A DNA stretch of 42,023 bases, from contig CP070746.1 in NCBI GenBank assembly GCA_020348305.1, positions 4,467,511 to 4,509,533 of the forward strand. Direction: 5' to 3'. The DNA comes from Desulfobacterales bacterium (GTDB lineage Bacteria; Desulfobacterota; Desulfobacteria; Desulfobacterales; JAHEIW01). The translations under genes were made by a program, and so were the position numbers. This document shows, in pieces, positions 8,863 through 17,879 of this stretch. Positions within the stretch are counted from its first letter, which is position 1; every line of letters begins with the position of its first letter. Below the pieces are notes generated by a model that saw nothing but the letters and a program-made list of their open reading frames with translations, searched no databases and was not told the DNA's origin.

Positions 8863-10131
8863 ATGCCCGATATTGTACTGCTGGGAATAAATCACAAAAC
8901 CGCTCCTGTGGAGATAAGAGAATGTATTGCCTTTTCGCAGGATGAATCCGCACTGGCGTTGCAAACTCTTCACAGGATGCCATTTATAGATGAAGTCATT
9001 CTATTTTCAACCTGCAACCGAGTTGAAGTGTTATTTGTTACTCAAAATACATCAGCGGCCATCGCAGAAACCAAAAAGTTCATTGCCGATTTCAACAAAA
9101 TTCCAGTTGAAAAATTTGAAAATGCACTTTACGTCCATGTGGATGATGAGGCCGTTCGTCATGTCTTTCGAGTAGCATCCAGTCTGGATTCAATGCTTGT
9201 TGGTGAGCCTCAAATTCTCGGACAAATAAAAGATGCCTATCGAACAGCCACGTCACTGAAGACTTCCGGTGTAATTTTAAATCGTTTGTTACATCGAACA
9301 TTTTTTGTAGCCAAACGAATTCGAAGTGAAACCGGAATTGGGGACCGGGCGGTATCTATCAGCTACGCGGCCGTTGAACTGGGAAAGAAAATCTTCGGAA
9401 CGCTTAACAAAAAAAAGGTGCTTCTCATTGGCGCTGGCGAAATGGCCGAACTTGCCGTCGAGCACCTTATCCGAAACAAAGTCGGAGATATACTTGTTGC
9501 CAATCGAACCTTTGAAACCGGCGTGAAGCTAGCCAAAGAATTTAACGGTAAAGCCATCCGATTCGAAGAGATTCGAGACTGTTTAAAATTCGTAGATATT
9601 ATCATCAGCTCAACAGGGGCTGCCGATTTTATCATTACAAGAGATCACGTGAAGGGAGTGATCCGAACCCGGCGCAATCGGCCGATTTTCTTTATCGATA
9701 TAGCCGTTCCCCGTGACATTGATCCGGCGGTCAATTGGCTCACCAATTCCTATGTTTATGATATTGATGATTTAAAAGGCGTAATTGATGAAAATATCGA
9801 AGATCGCCAAAGAGAAGCAGTCAAAGGTGAACGCATTGTCGATGAAGCCGTCATTCGCTTTCGTGAGTGGTATGATGGTTTGGATGTCGTACCGACTATA
9901 ACTGCTTTGCGAAAAAAACTGGAATCCATTGCGGAAACCGAGTTTAAAAAAACGCTTCAGAGCAATAAAATTTCAGGGCAAGGAGCCGAGGCTATTCGAA
10001 AGATGACCAGTTCCATCATTAATAAAATACTGCATGATCCAACCGTTTTTTTGAAAAAGGATGGCATGCACGATAATAAGTCGCTTTTTGTTGATACCGT
10101 GAGAAAACTTTTTAAATTAGACTCCAATTGA
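8863..10131 (+). CDS. hemA: Glutamyl-tRNA reductase HemA
   Basis: NADPH-dependent reduction of glutamyl-tRNA(Glu) to glutamate-1-semialdehyde, the first step of C5 tetrapyrrole synthesis. The catalytic cysteine lies in FSTCNRVEV at residue 51; the substrate-binding GEPQILGQIKDAY segment and the Rossmann motif LLIGAGEMAELA (about 186-197) follow, with the C-terminal dimerisation helix. The 422 residues match the family length. It is the last gene of the siroheme/cytochrome operon. hemL, hemB and hemC are not in the window. Confidence 0.97.
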   Translation: MPDIVLLGINHKTAPVEIRECIAFSQDESALALQTLHRMPFIDEVILFSTCNRVEVLFVTQNTSAAIAETKKFIADFNKIPVEKFENALYVHVDDEAVRHVFRVASSLDSMLVGEPQILGQIKDAYRTATSLKTSGVILNRLLHRTFFVAKRIRSETGIGDRAVSISYAAVELGKKIFGTLNKKKVLLIGAGEMAELAVEHLIRNKVGDILVANRTFETGVKLAKEFNGKAIRFEEIRDCLKFVDIIISSTGAADFIITRDHVKGVIRTRRNRPIFFIDIAVPRDIDPAVNWLTNSYVYDIDDLKGVIDENIEDRQREAVKGERIVDEAVIRFREWYDGLDVVPTITALRKKLESIAETEFKKTLQSNKISGQGAEAIRKMTSSIINKILHDPTVFLKKDGMHDNKSLFVDTVRKLFKLDSN

Positions 10132-10149
10132 GTCAAAAACCAATTGGGA

Positions 10150-10177
10150 GTTATTTGTTATTGGTTAATCGTTTAAG
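10150..10177. repeat. Short degenerate heptamer array (unit like GTTATTT)
   Basis: Four in-phase units, GTTATTT, GTTATTG, GTTAATC and GTTTAAG, lie 18 bases after hemA and before fabD. It belongs to the period-7 class. Confidence 0.5.
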
Positions 10178-10262
10178 AGGAATTAGATCCTTTTTTAATA
10201 TTTCATCAATCCTAGAATTATAAAATGCAGCGATCATCAAATTCGAATATTGGAGGTCTATT

Positions 10263-11201
10263 TTGAAAAAAACAGCTTTTCTTTTTCCCGGCCAAGGTTC
10301 CCAAAGTATAGGAATGGGTCTTGATTTTCATCAAGAATATGACTTCGTCCGTGAAATTTTCGATATGGCCGAAGAAATCACGCACATTAATCTATCCAAG
10401 CTCTGCTTCAAGGGCCCGATGGAAGATCTAATCATGACGGTTAATCTTCAGCCGGCCGTCACAGCAGTAAACCTTGCCTGTTTAGCGGCAATAGAAAAAG
10501 AAGATTTAAAAGCGGATTTTTGTGCCGGGCACAGTCTGGGAGAATACAGCGCACTTTGTTCGGCAGGCGTAATATCAAAAGAAGATACCGTCAAACTGGT
10601 TTTCAAACGAGGAGAATTGATGCACCGCGAATCAACCAAATATAAGGGCGCCATGCATGCTGTCGTCGGGCTTCCTATCGAAGACGTCGAAGCGCTCGTT
10701 GCCGAGGTTCAAAAAGACGGAGTGATCTCAGTGGCCAATCACAATGCCGAAAAACAGATTGTCATAACCGGCGCGCCTGATTCCGTTAACCGTGTCTCAT
10801 CTTTAGCCGCTGAAAAAGGTGCAAAATCAATACCTTTAAAGGTCAGCGGGGCTTGGCATAGTGAGCTGATTCGGCGAGCTCAAGATGAATTTAGAAATTT
10901 CCTAGAAGGATTTTCGTTTAATTCTCCGGACAGCGCTATTGTCTTCAATGTTACGGCGGATAATGAAAATAATCCCGACGAGATAAAATCAATCATGGAG
11001 CGGCAATTGTGCAGTCCGGTAAAATGGTACGATTCGATGAAAAAATTAATTGAAGAAAATGTGGAGGTTTTTGTCGAGATCGGACCGGGCCGTGTCCTTA
11101 CCGGATTATTAAAGAAAATCTTACCAGGAGATTATCAAGGAAATGTTTATAACGTTAGCAATATGAAGCAACTCGAGAAATTTCTCAATGAAAATAAATA
11201 A
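10263..11201 (+). CDS. fabD: Malonyl-CoA:ACP transacylase FabD
   Basis: Transfers malonyl from CoA to acyl carrier protein, starting type II fatty acid synthesis. The N-terminal LFPGQGSQ, the nucleophile motif GHSLGEYS with Ser91, and the catalytic histidine in GAWHSE (about residue 200) are all present. The length of 312 is normal. The start is TTG, fixed by GGAGG at 10251-10255 seven bases upstream. No other fab genes are adjacent, which is unusual; fabD stands alone between hemA and a minus-strand unknown. Confidence 0.96.
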   Translation: MKKTAFLFPGQGSQSIGMGLDFHQEYDFVREIFDMAEEITHINLSKLCFKGPMEDLIMTVNLQPAVTAVNLACLAAIEKEDLKADFCAGHSLGEYSALCSAGVISKEDTVKLVFKRGELMHRESTKYKGAMHAVVGLPIEDVEALVAEVQKDGVISVANHNAEKQIVITGAPDSVNRVSSLAAEKGAKSIPLKVSGAWHSELIRRAQDEFRNFLEGFSFNSPDSAIVFNVTADNENNPDEIKSIMERQLCSPVKWYDSMKKLIEENVEVFVEIGPGRVLTGLLKKILPGDYQGNVYNVSNMKQLEKFLNENK

Positions 11202-11284
11202 CTTACGATGGCGGATTGCGGATCTATTATTTAAGCTTTTGTTCACCTGTTCTTTGGCATGCGCAGTGGGCTCCGAGCCTGAAG

Positions 11285-11350
11285 TCTTCCGCTTTCCGCC
11301 TTCCAACTCCCGATTTCGAATAGATTTAGGCGCTTTGCTCTGCGCTTTAG
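11285..11350. repeat. Degenerate heptamer array (unit like CTTTCCG)
   Basis: Units TCTTCCG, CTTTCCG, CCTTCCA, ACTCCCG and ATTTCGA are in phase from 11285 to 11319. The period continues in weaker form (GCGCTTT, GCTCTGC, GCTTTAG) to 11350, covering the stop codon of the minus-strand gene. A shorter repeat (GCGGATT, GCGGATC) is at about 11211-11224. Confidence 0.55.
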
Positions 11351-11583
11351 TCCTCAGGTTCTGCCCATACGATATGTTCCTTATTGACAAACAGTATTTT
11401 GCCAGCTCCATCCTTGGTTACGACATCGACCATGATCAAAAATGGTGAGCCTGCCTTAGTAAAAAAATCAGAAACGCGTTGTTGGGATGTAAGATTAACT
11501 TTCCCGTTGATGGTCGACCCATCTGTGGTTTTTATTGTAATAGACCTGTAATCTGTTGCATAACCGTTCTGACCATTTTCCAT
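11347..11583 (-). CDS. Small conserved-looking protein of unknown function
   Basis: A 78-residue protein, probably one beta-sheet-rich domain: ITIKTTDGSTINGKVNL, then RVSDFF, then FLIMVDVV and ILFVNKEHIVWAEPED. This pattern resembles short Sm/SH3-like proteins found in this phylum, but I cannot name the family with certainty. The ATG at 11583 is preferred over the GTG at 11592, because GAGG lies eight bases before the ATG and the GTG would sit inside that site. It is convergent with fabD; its stop lies within a heptamer array. Confidence 0.7.
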   Translation of the reverse strand: MENGQNGYATDYRSITIKTTDGSTINGKVNLTSQQRVSDFFTKAGSPFLIMVDVVTKDGAGKILFVNKEHIVWAEPED

Positions 11584-11865
11584 TTTTTTCACCTCAAATT
11601 TTGTTGTTTATTAAATCGATTAATGGTTCACAAATCCCATCATTAACAATTTTTTTTAGGTTCTACTAAAGTTGCCGTGCCACCTGACCGATATCAACAA
11701 CGATTCATACAAATAGAACAAGGCTCGATTGAAAAGCATATAACACATTGAAATTATAACTTTTTAGAAAAGTTTTGTCAATTTGGTCTGTAGCAGGTTA
11801 GATTATTTCAGATTTAATATAAACGCCCCCTTGAAGTTACGAAAAATTTTCTTAATTTTATTAGG

Positions 11866-11893
11866 TTGATTCCAGAGATAGGTTGTGTAAAAT
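11866..11893 (+). promoter_or_regulatory. Candidate promoter of dksA
   Basis: TTGATT (11866-11871) and TAAAAT (11888-11893) with a 16-base spacer. A start just downstream would give a leader of about 105 bases that contains the hairpin at 11943-11978. Confidence 0.45.
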
Positions 11894-11942
11894 AGTATTT
11901 ATTAAAACCAACAAGGAAAACAATTAATGCTTTACAGAGCTA

Positions 11943-11978
11943 GTTTCTTGTGCTAAACGAACTGTTTTTACAAGAAAC
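11943..11978 (+). promoter_or_regulatory. Hairpin in the dksA leader
   Basis: A perfect 9-bp inverted repeat, GTTTCTTGT (11943-11951) and ACAAGAAAC (11970-11978), with an 18-base loop and followed by CATTTTTG. It could be a weak terminator or attenuator 30 bases before the dksA ATG. The loop is long, so function is uncertain. Confidence 0.35.
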
Positions 11979-12007
11979 CATTTTTGAGACGAACAAAAGG
12001 TTTAGCC

Positions 12008-12370
12008 ATGAAAAAGAAAGATAAAGAAGACTTCAAAGAGCTGCTGACAAACTGGCTTGAAGAATTATTGAGTCAGGCAGACAACACCGTCTCAGGCATG
12101 ACTGCGCCAAAAGAAAATTTTCCTGATCCTACAGATCGAGCTGCTTTGGAGGCGGACCGTAATTTTATGCTCAGAATACGAGATAGAGAAAGTAAGCTCA
12201 TTAAAAAGATAAAACAAGCCCTCGAGCGGATTGAAAATGATACCTACGGAATCTGTGAAACATGCGGGGAGGAAATCACTGTAAAGCGTTTAAAAGCCCG
12301 GCCCGTTACTTCCCAATGTATCGAATGTAAATCCAAAGAGGAGGCTTTAGAGAAAGCCCTTGGATTATAA
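12008..12370 (+). CDS. dksA: RNA polymerase-binding transcription factor DksA
   Basis: DksA binds the secondary channel of RNA polymerase and, with ppGpp, adjusts rRNA and amino-acid gene transcription. Seen here are the coiled-coil tip with DPTDRAALEAD, the RDRESKLIKKI helix, and the zinc finger CETC ... CIEC with the RLKARP segment between, as in Escherichia coli DksA. The ATG at 12008 preceded by AAAGG is preferred to a TTG at 11984. Length is 120 residues, shorter at the N terminus than E. coli (151). The following PHP gene overlaps its end. Confidence 0.93.
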   Translation: MKKKDKEDFKELLTNWLEELLSQADNTVSGMTAPKENFPDPTDRAALEADRNFMLRIRDRESKLIKKIKQALERIENDTYGICETCGEEITVKRLKARPVTSQCIECKSKEEALEKALGL

Positions 12371-13229
12371 TCATCATCTGGGGATAGACCTTCATATTCA
12401 TTCAACCGCCTCAGATGGATCATTAACGCCATCTGAAATCCTCCACCAAGCCCAAAAATTAAATCTTGCCGCAATCGCCATAACCGATCATGATTCGATA
12501 GAAGGATCTAAATCGGCGATTCGGACCGGCATATCTTCTTCTATTAAATTCTTGACCGGCGTTGAAATCAGCGCAGCGTATCCATCATTTTTTCCCGGTT
12601 CAGGAAGTTTTCACATTTTAGGCTATTGCATACGACTAAATGATACCGTCTTAAATCAAACGTTGGACAAACTGCAACGGGCACGAAAAAGCCGCAATCC
12701 CGAAATAATCAAGCGATTGAATAAATTGGGACTCCCAATTTCTTTGGAGGAGGTTAGAGAGGAGGCTGCGCAGGGCCAATTGGGCCGACCCCATATTGCC
12801 CGTGCCATGGTGAACAAAGGATTTGTTCAATCGATCGATGAGGCCTTTGACACCTTCCTGGCCACCGGCAAGCCAGCCTATGTAGATAAATATCGCATCC
12901 AATGTGCCGAAGCTATTGCAATAATACTTGGCGCAGGTGGAATACCTGTGCTGGCCCATCCGGGTCTTCTAAGTACAACACGTGAAGAAGACATTGACAA
13001 CCTTATTGTTAACTTAAAAAGAATTGGTATACAAGGAATAGAAGTCTATTATCCGCAACACACACATCAGCAAATGAACTATTACGCCGATCTTGCTGAG
13101 CGTCACGACCTGCGGATAACAGGCGGAACGGATTTTCACGGTGCGATCATGCCGAAGATCAAAATGGGCTCAGGAAATGGAAACCTATTTATTCCATATG
13201 AATTATATGAGAAACTCATCGATAGCTAG
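12360..13229 (+). CDS. PHP-domain phosphoesterase (TrpH/YciV type)
   Basis: PHP-fold metal-dependent phosphoesterase; characterised relatives act on 3',5'-nucleoside bisphosphates or trim RNA 5' ends. Metal motifs: DLHIHSTASDGSLTP (about residues 9-23), AITDHDS (about 39-45), GVEIS (about 61-65), LAHPG (about 197-201) and GGTDFHG (about 253-259). The start is TTG and overlaps dksA by 11 bases, implying translational coupling; no later start leaves the first metal motif intact. Length is 289 residues, normal for the group. Confidence 0.85.
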   Translation: MDYNHHLGIDLHIHSTASDGSLTPSEILHQAQKLNLAAIAITDHDSIEGSKSAIRTGISSSIKFLTGVEISAAYPSFFPGSGSFHILGYCIRLNDTVLNQTLDKLQRARKSRNPEIIKRLNKLGLPISLEEVREEAAQGQLGRPHIARAMVNKGFVQSIDEAFDTFLATGKPAYVDKYRIQCAEAIAIILGAGGIPVLAHPGLLSTTREEDIDNLIVNLKRIGIQGIEVYYPQHTHQQMNYYADLAERHDLRITGGTDFHGAIMPKIKMGSGNGNLFIPYELYEKLIDS

Positions 13230-13300
13230 AATTTCTTTTCGCGCCCTAAACCTACCCGAACGATCTTAATTCCTAAATATATTATTTGACAGGCAATAAA

Positions 13301-14011
13301 ATGGACTTAAAAGATCACACTGAAATTGAACAAAAACTTCAATATCAATTTAATTCAAATGATTTATTGGAGGAAGCACTCCGGCACAGTTCGTTTGTAA
13401 ACGAACAGGCGAACTACGATTTAAGGGATAATGAACGGCTCGAATTTCTCGGCGACGCTGTCTTGAACCTCATCGTCGGCCATATCCTCATGCGGCGCTT
13501 CCCAGATTTAACGGAAGGCGACTTGTCCCGTATGCGTGCCAATCTTGTTAATGAATCTCAGTTGGCTCGAATAGCACGTGCGATCGATCTCGGATCTTAT
13601 ATTCGTCTGGGTAGGGGAGAAATTCAAACCAACGGAAGAGAAAAAAATTCCATATTGGCCGACACATTTGAAGCGCTAATTGCCGCCATTTATCTTGATG
13701 CGGGTTTTGATGTGGTATTTAATATCATTGAGACAAATTTTTTGACATTGATAAATGATAGGCATCCGACGGCAAATCATCACGACTATAAAAGTAAACT
13801 TCAAGAACTCGTGCAAGAGGAGCAGAGAACGATGCCAAAATACAGCGTCACACGTGAAGAAGGACCGGATCATGATAAAACCTTTTGGATTGCACTGAAC
13901 GTCTTTGATATTGAAACTCATGGCTGCGGCAAAAGTAAAAAAATGGCCGAACAGGATGCGGCCAGAAAGGCGCTTGAGATTCTGAAAAAAGATGGTTTCA
14001 AAAAAGTTTAA
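13301..14011 (+). CDS. rnc: Ribonuclease III
   Basis: Double-strand-specific endoribonuclease processing rRNA precursors and structured mRNAs. The catalytic signature NERLEFLGDAVLN (about residues 45-57) and the second acidic site DTFEALIAAIYLDAG are intact; a double-stranded-RNA-binding domain (KSKLQELVQEE ... KSKKMAEQDAARKALEIL) follows. The ATG at 13301 gives 236 residues; a TTG at 13286 is also possible. The radical SAM reading frame begins within its last 20 bases. Confidence 0.95.
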   Translation: MDLKDHTEIEQKLQYQFNSNDLLEEALRHSSFVNEQANYDLRDNERLEFLGDAVLNLIVGHILMRRFPDLTEGDLSRMRANLVNESQLARIARAIDLGSYIRLGRGEIQTNGREKNSILADTFEALIAAIYLDAGFDVVFNIIETNFLTLINDRHPTANHHDYKSKLQELVQEEQRTMPKYSVTREEGPDHDKTFWIALNVFDIETHGCGKSKKMAEQDAARKALEILKKDGFKKV

Positions 14012-15188
14012 TAGCTTGGAAAATCGTGATCTAAAATCAAGATGCCATCAGCCTAAGACTAACGGCCAGAAGCAAGAAACCAGAAACAAGGGACCAAACA
14101 CCAGAAACCAGACACCAGAAACCAATAATAGACCCCTACGCAGAAGCCCGCAACCAGAAACCAGAAATCGGCCGTTTATTATCCCTATCTTCTTACCCCA
14201 TGCCGGCTGCCCTCACCAATGTATATTCTGCAATCAGATTTCGATTACGGGCATAAAAAAAAGAACCATTTCTACGGAGAAACTTCACTCCCATATAGAG
14301 GAGTTTTTGAAATATAAGGCAAAACAACGAAAGCCGGTTCAAATTGCCTTTTTCGGCGGTAATTTTCTTGGAATGAATGCAGATGATATCGCGTTGTTGC
14401 TTGCTGAAGCCGCTGGATTTGTTGAGCAGGGGGTGGTGGATAGTATACGATTTTCGACGCGTCCGGATACAATCGATCGCAAAAGCCTGGATCTCATCAA
14501 GAATTTTCCGGTATCCACAGTGGAGCTCGGCGTTCAGTCGATGGACAACGAGGTGCTCGCCCTTGCGAAACGGGGACACACACGTGCCGATACCCAAAAA
14601 GCGGTTTATCTGTTAAAGGATCGGAACTATGAAATCGGCTTACAGATTATGGTAGGACTTCCGGGAGATAACCAAGCAAAGACATTCAATACCGGCCATC
14701 GGATCACTAATCTTGCGCCTGATTTTGTTCGGATTTATCCAACGGTGGTGTTAGCCGGTAGTCCACTTGCCCGATGGTATCAAACAGGGAAATATGTGCC
14801 CCTGTCTCTCCAAGAATGCGTACACCAAGTAAAACATCTTTATGTGCTTTTTAAACAAAACACCATCCGGGTCATCCGCATGGGACTTCAAGCTTCGCAA
14901 GATTTAGCAGAAGGTTCAACTGTTCTGGCGGGACCCTATCATCCTGCTTTCGGGCATCTTGTCCATTGCGCGCTATTTCTGGATAGAGCCGTCTCGGCTC
15001 TAAAATCGAAAGCGGTACTGGGAAACCATGTTATTATACGTGTCCATCCCAACAATATTTCTAAAATGAGAGGCTTAAAAAACGGAAATATCAGCAAACT
15101 GAAACAGCAATTTCAATTCAAATCCGTTAACATCATCCCGGATAGCGCTTTCGGTGAAAATGAATTGAGCGTTATTGCTCCGGCCTAA
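13992..15188 (+). CDS. Radical SAM protein (Elp3-like), repeat-derived N-terminal extension
   Basis: Iron-sulfur/AdoMet radical enzyme of the group often encoded next to rnc. The cluster motif CPHQCIFC is followed by NQISITG; later segments are AFFGGNFLG, STRPDTI, VELGVQSM and IMVGLPGD. The C-terminal half matches the Elp3-like layout without an acetyltransferase domain. Function in this group is not established. The frame is open from an ATG at 13992 inside rnc, but residues about 25-60 translate a heptamer repeat array (QETRN and PETRN repeats). Relatives begin near FIIPIFLPHAGCPH, which would be about 14173 here, where the frame has only ATT/ATC codons. The true start is thus doubtful. Confidence 0.8.
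   Translation: MVSKKFNSLENRDLKSRCHQPKTNGQKQETRNKGPNTRNQTPETNNRPLRRSPQPETRNRPFIIPIFLPHAGCPHQCIFCNQISITGIKKRTISTEKLHSHIEEFLKYKAKQRKPVQIAFFGGNFLGMNADDIALLLAEAAGFVEQGVVDSIRFSTRPDTIDRKSLDLIKNFPVSTVELGVQSMDNEVLALAKRGHTRADTQKAVYLLKDRNYEIGLQIMVGLPGDNQAKTFNTGHRITNLAPDFVRIYPTVVLAGSPLARWYQTGKYVPLSLQECVHQVKHLYVLFKQNTIRVIRMGLQASQDLAEGSTVLAGPYHPAFGHLVHCALFLDRAVSALKSKAVLGNHVIIRVHPNNISKMRGLKNGNISKLKQQFQFKSVNIIPDSAFGENELSVIAPA
14064..14165. repeat. Degenerate heptamer array (unit like AACCAGA) inside the radical SAM frame
   Basis: Nine in-phase 7-base units from 14064 to 14126, mostly AACCAGA or CACCAGA, followed after a phase change by two more AACCAGA units at 14152-14165. It lies in the open frame between the end of rnc and the conserved part of the radical SAM protein. 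Confidence 0.75.
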
Positions 15189-15420
15189 TTTTGCTGAAAC
15201 GAATATTTTCACCGCAATTTAGACCTCCTCTTTAAATGTCCAGATAAAGAATCGAAATTAAAATGACCTATCTGGCAGCAACGACCATCTCAGAGACCCT
15301 GATTGTTCGGTTGAAACCTCCATCCACATATAAAAACCCGCCCTTGGATGCTGATGAGGTCTGAGCAGAAAATTGATGAAATATTAACGGGTTATAGGTT
15401 TGCCAGGATAAATATTAGGG

Positions 15421-15450
15421 TTGACAGCACATCCGGCTGTGATCTATAGG
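15421..15450 (+). promoter_or_regulatory. Possible promoter of ppk1
   Basis: A perfect TTGACA (15421-15426) lies 18 bases before TATAGG (15445-15450), and 23 bases separate this box from the ppk1 start. The -10 match is poor, so this is only a candidate. Confidence 0.3.
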
Positions 15451-15472
15451 TTAAGATAATTTTCGGGAAATA

Positions 15473-17752
15473 ATGATAGACAAAGCAACACAAGAAATTA
15501 AACAGCCTCTCGATCAACGGCGGAAAGAACCCGAACTCTGCCAGGGGAACCGGGTAGCCGGTATTGCTGCCGCCGGGAATGTTGGCATGGAAAAAGCAGT
15601 AGCAGATGAGGTAAAACCGGAAAAAATCGATATCGATTCGCCGGATGTGCTGGTCAACCGAGAGTTAAGTTGGCTTAGCTTTGCACGCCGCGTGCTGGCG
15701 CTCGCAGAGGACCCTGACTCGCCCCTGCTTGAGCGTGTCAAGTTCGCCGGCATCATGGGCATGCTGTATGATGAGTTTGCGATGAAACGTATCGGTGGGA
15801 TCAAGCGGAAAATTGAGAAAGGCAAAAAGAAAAAGAAACTGTCCCACGGCGGGCTCACCCCGGACGAGGAACTGAAGGCCTGTAGGAAGGAGTTGCATAA
15901 ACAGGCCCACCTTGTTTCCCGGCTGGTGCGTGATGAGCTTCGTCCTGCTTTGGCGGCAGCCGGGATCCCCATCCTGGAATACACCGAGTTAAATGATCAA
16001 CAGCAGGTGGAGATGCAGCGCTATTTCCTTGAATCGGTGGAACCCATCCTGACGCCGCTAGCCGTGGATGCGTCACATCCTTTTCCCTTTATCAGTAACC
16101 TCGGGCTGAACCTCGCGGTGGTAGTGACGGAAAACAAAAAGAAACGCAACCGCTTTGTACGGATCAAAGTGCCGGCAAACCGCCCGCGCTGGGTACCACT
16201 GCCCGGCGGCCCCGGTTATGTACCTTTGGAACAGGTGATCATGGCCAACCTCAGGCTGCTGTTTCCCAAGGCGGCAGGCTTAAATTGTTATTTATTCCGC
16301 GTAACCCGCGGCGCCAAGGATGACCCGTGGGAACGTGTATGCCTGGAGGAAGATGAAGCCGAGCTGGCGCCAGGCTGTATCATCGGCATGGTGACGGAAG
16401 AGCTGACCACCCGAAAATTCGCCGGCGTAACACGACTCCAGATTAGCGCCGACATGCCGAAAAAACTGCAGCGCTGGATTGCTGAGCAACTCAACGCTGA
16501 TCCGGAGGATATTTTATCGACTGAAGGCCTGCTGGGTCTGGCGGACTTGATGAGCTTCCAGGTCGAGGGTTACCCGGAACTGCGCGATCCAACCCATGAG
16601 CCTGTAACCCACCCCCGCCTGCGCCTAATGGACCCCGGCGATCCTGCAGAGATATTTGCCGAGATCCGCCGAGGCGATATCCTGCTTCACCATCCTTACC
16701 ACAGCTTTGACAGCTCTATACTGCATTTTCTGCAGTGCGCGGCAGTTGACCCGCGGGTGCTGGCCATCAAACTGACCATCTATCGCACCAGCAGCCAATC
16801 GCCGATCATCCAGGCGCTGGTGGAGGCTGTGCGCCAAGGCAAGCAGGTGGCGGTGCTGGTGGAGATCACCGCGCGTTTCGATGAAGCGCCCAACATCGCC
16901 TGGGGCAGGCTGCTGGAGCGGGAGGGCGTTCACGTGGCCTATGGTATGGAGCGGCTGAAGACCCACGTCAAATTAGCCCTCGTCATCCGCGAGGAGGCCG
17001 ACGGCATTCGCCGCTATATCCATGTCGGAACGGGCAACTACCACACAGGCACTGCCCGCATTTACGAAGACCTGGGCATTCTCAGCTGTGATCAGGAATT
17101 GGGCGCTAATGTCGCGGCATTGTTCAACGAACTGACGAGCGCCACGCCGTCTCCCGGCTACGGTAAGCTGATGGTCGCCCCTCACAATTTGCGTGAGCAC
17201 TTCACCGACTTGATCCACCGCGAGGTCCAGCACAGCCAGGAGGGCCGCCCTTCTGGCATTCGCGCCAAAATGAATCAGCTCCAGGACACGCGCATGATTC
17301 GCGAACTCTATCGCGCCGGCCAGGCTGGCGTGCCAATCAGCCTTAATGTCCGCGGCCTATGCTGCCTGCGTGCTGGAGTCCCCGGGCTGTCCGAAAACAT
17401 TCGAGTCTTCTGCACACTTGGCCGCTTTTTGGAACACGGACGTATCTATCGCTTTGAAAACGGCGGTACCCCGGAATTTTTCCTCGGCTCGGCCGACTGG
17501 ATGCGGCGCAACCTTGACCGCCGCATGGAAACAATGATGCCCGTTACCGATCCTCAGTTGAAACAGGAGTTGGAGCAGACCTTGCGCGTTTTAGAGAACG
17601 ATAACTGCTCAGCCTGGGATATGCAGCCAGACGGCAGATACGTTCGGCGACATCCACGCAAAGGCGAAGAACGCCGTGCCGCCCAAGAGGTGTTCATCGA
17701 CCTTATCGGCAAACAAGCGCAGCCGACAGACAAGATCTACCGAAGTCCTTGA
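15473..17752 (+). CDS. ppk1: Polyphosphate kinase 1
   Basis: Reversible transfer of the ATP gamma-phosphate to polyphosphate at the membrane or granule surface. The family N domain begins at LVNRELSWLSFARRVL (about residue 61). The two phospholipase-D-like domains follow, with the autophosphorylated histidine in KTHVKLAL at residue 498 and the YIHVGTGNYHTGTARIYEDLG region just after. The 759 residues exceed the usual ~700 because of a 60-residue N-terminal leader. The gene is clearly richer in GC than its neighbours (one 60-base line counted at 68 percent against 48 percent in the CHAD gene), which suggests later acquisition or replacement. It heads the polyphosphate island. Confidence 0.96.
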   Translation: MIDKATQEIKQPLDQRRKEPELCQGNRVAGIAAAGNVGMEKAVADEVKPEKIDIDSPDVLVNRELSWLSFARRVLALAEDPDSPLLERVKFAGIMGMLYDEFAMKRIGGIKRKIEKGKKKKKLSHGGLTPDEELKACRKELHKQAHLVSRLVRDELRPALAAAGIPILEYTELNDQQQVEMQRYFLESVEPILTPLAVDASHPFPFISNLGLNLAVVVTENKKKRNRFVRIKVPANRPRWVPLPGGPGYVPLEQVIMANLRLLFPKAAGLNCYLFRVTRGAKDDPWERVCLEEDEAELAPGCIIGMVTEELTTRKFAGVTRLQISADMPKKLQRWIAEQLNADPEDILSTEGLLGLADLMSFQVEGYPELRDPTHEPVTHPRLRLMDPGDPAEIFAEIRRGDILLHHPYHSFDSSILHFLQCAAVDPRVLAIKLTIYRTSSQSPIIQALVEAVRQGKQVAVLVEITARFDEAPNIAWGRLLEREGVHVAYGMERLKTHVKLALVIREEADGIRRYIHVGTGNYHTGTARIYEDLGILSCDQELGANVAALFNELTSATPSPGYGKLMVAPHNLREHFTDLIHREVQHSQEGRPSGIRAKMNQLQDTRMIRELYRAGQAGVPISLNVRGLCCLRAGVPGLSENIRVFCTLGRFLEHGRIYRFENGGTPEFFLGSADWMRRNLDRRMETMMPVTDPQLKQELEQTLRVLENDNCSAWDMQPDGRYVRRHPRKGEERRAAQEVFIDLIGKQAQPTDKIYRSP

Positions 17753-17879
17753 GGCCGGAGGTGGGGACATAAACAGGTTCATATCTATCTCTGTCATTTT
17801 CAGGACGACGTGTTTGCGAGCCGTCATCAATCATGTCCAGGTTTTTTCCGGAAAAAATTAACTATTTAGAGAATCAACC

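Larger units (their letters stand above)
11584..12007. other. Divergent intergenic region upstream of dksA
   Basis: AT-rich 424-base stretch between the small minus-strand gene and dksA. It holds a promoter-like sequence at 11866-11893 and a hairpin at 11943-11978, listed separately. No additional coding region is recognisable. Confidence 0.6.

Noticed and set aside
11121..11448. Frames on both strands after fabD
   Set aside because: They are made up of the end of fabD, heptamer array DNA and the small minus-strand gene; no motif or RBS supports them.
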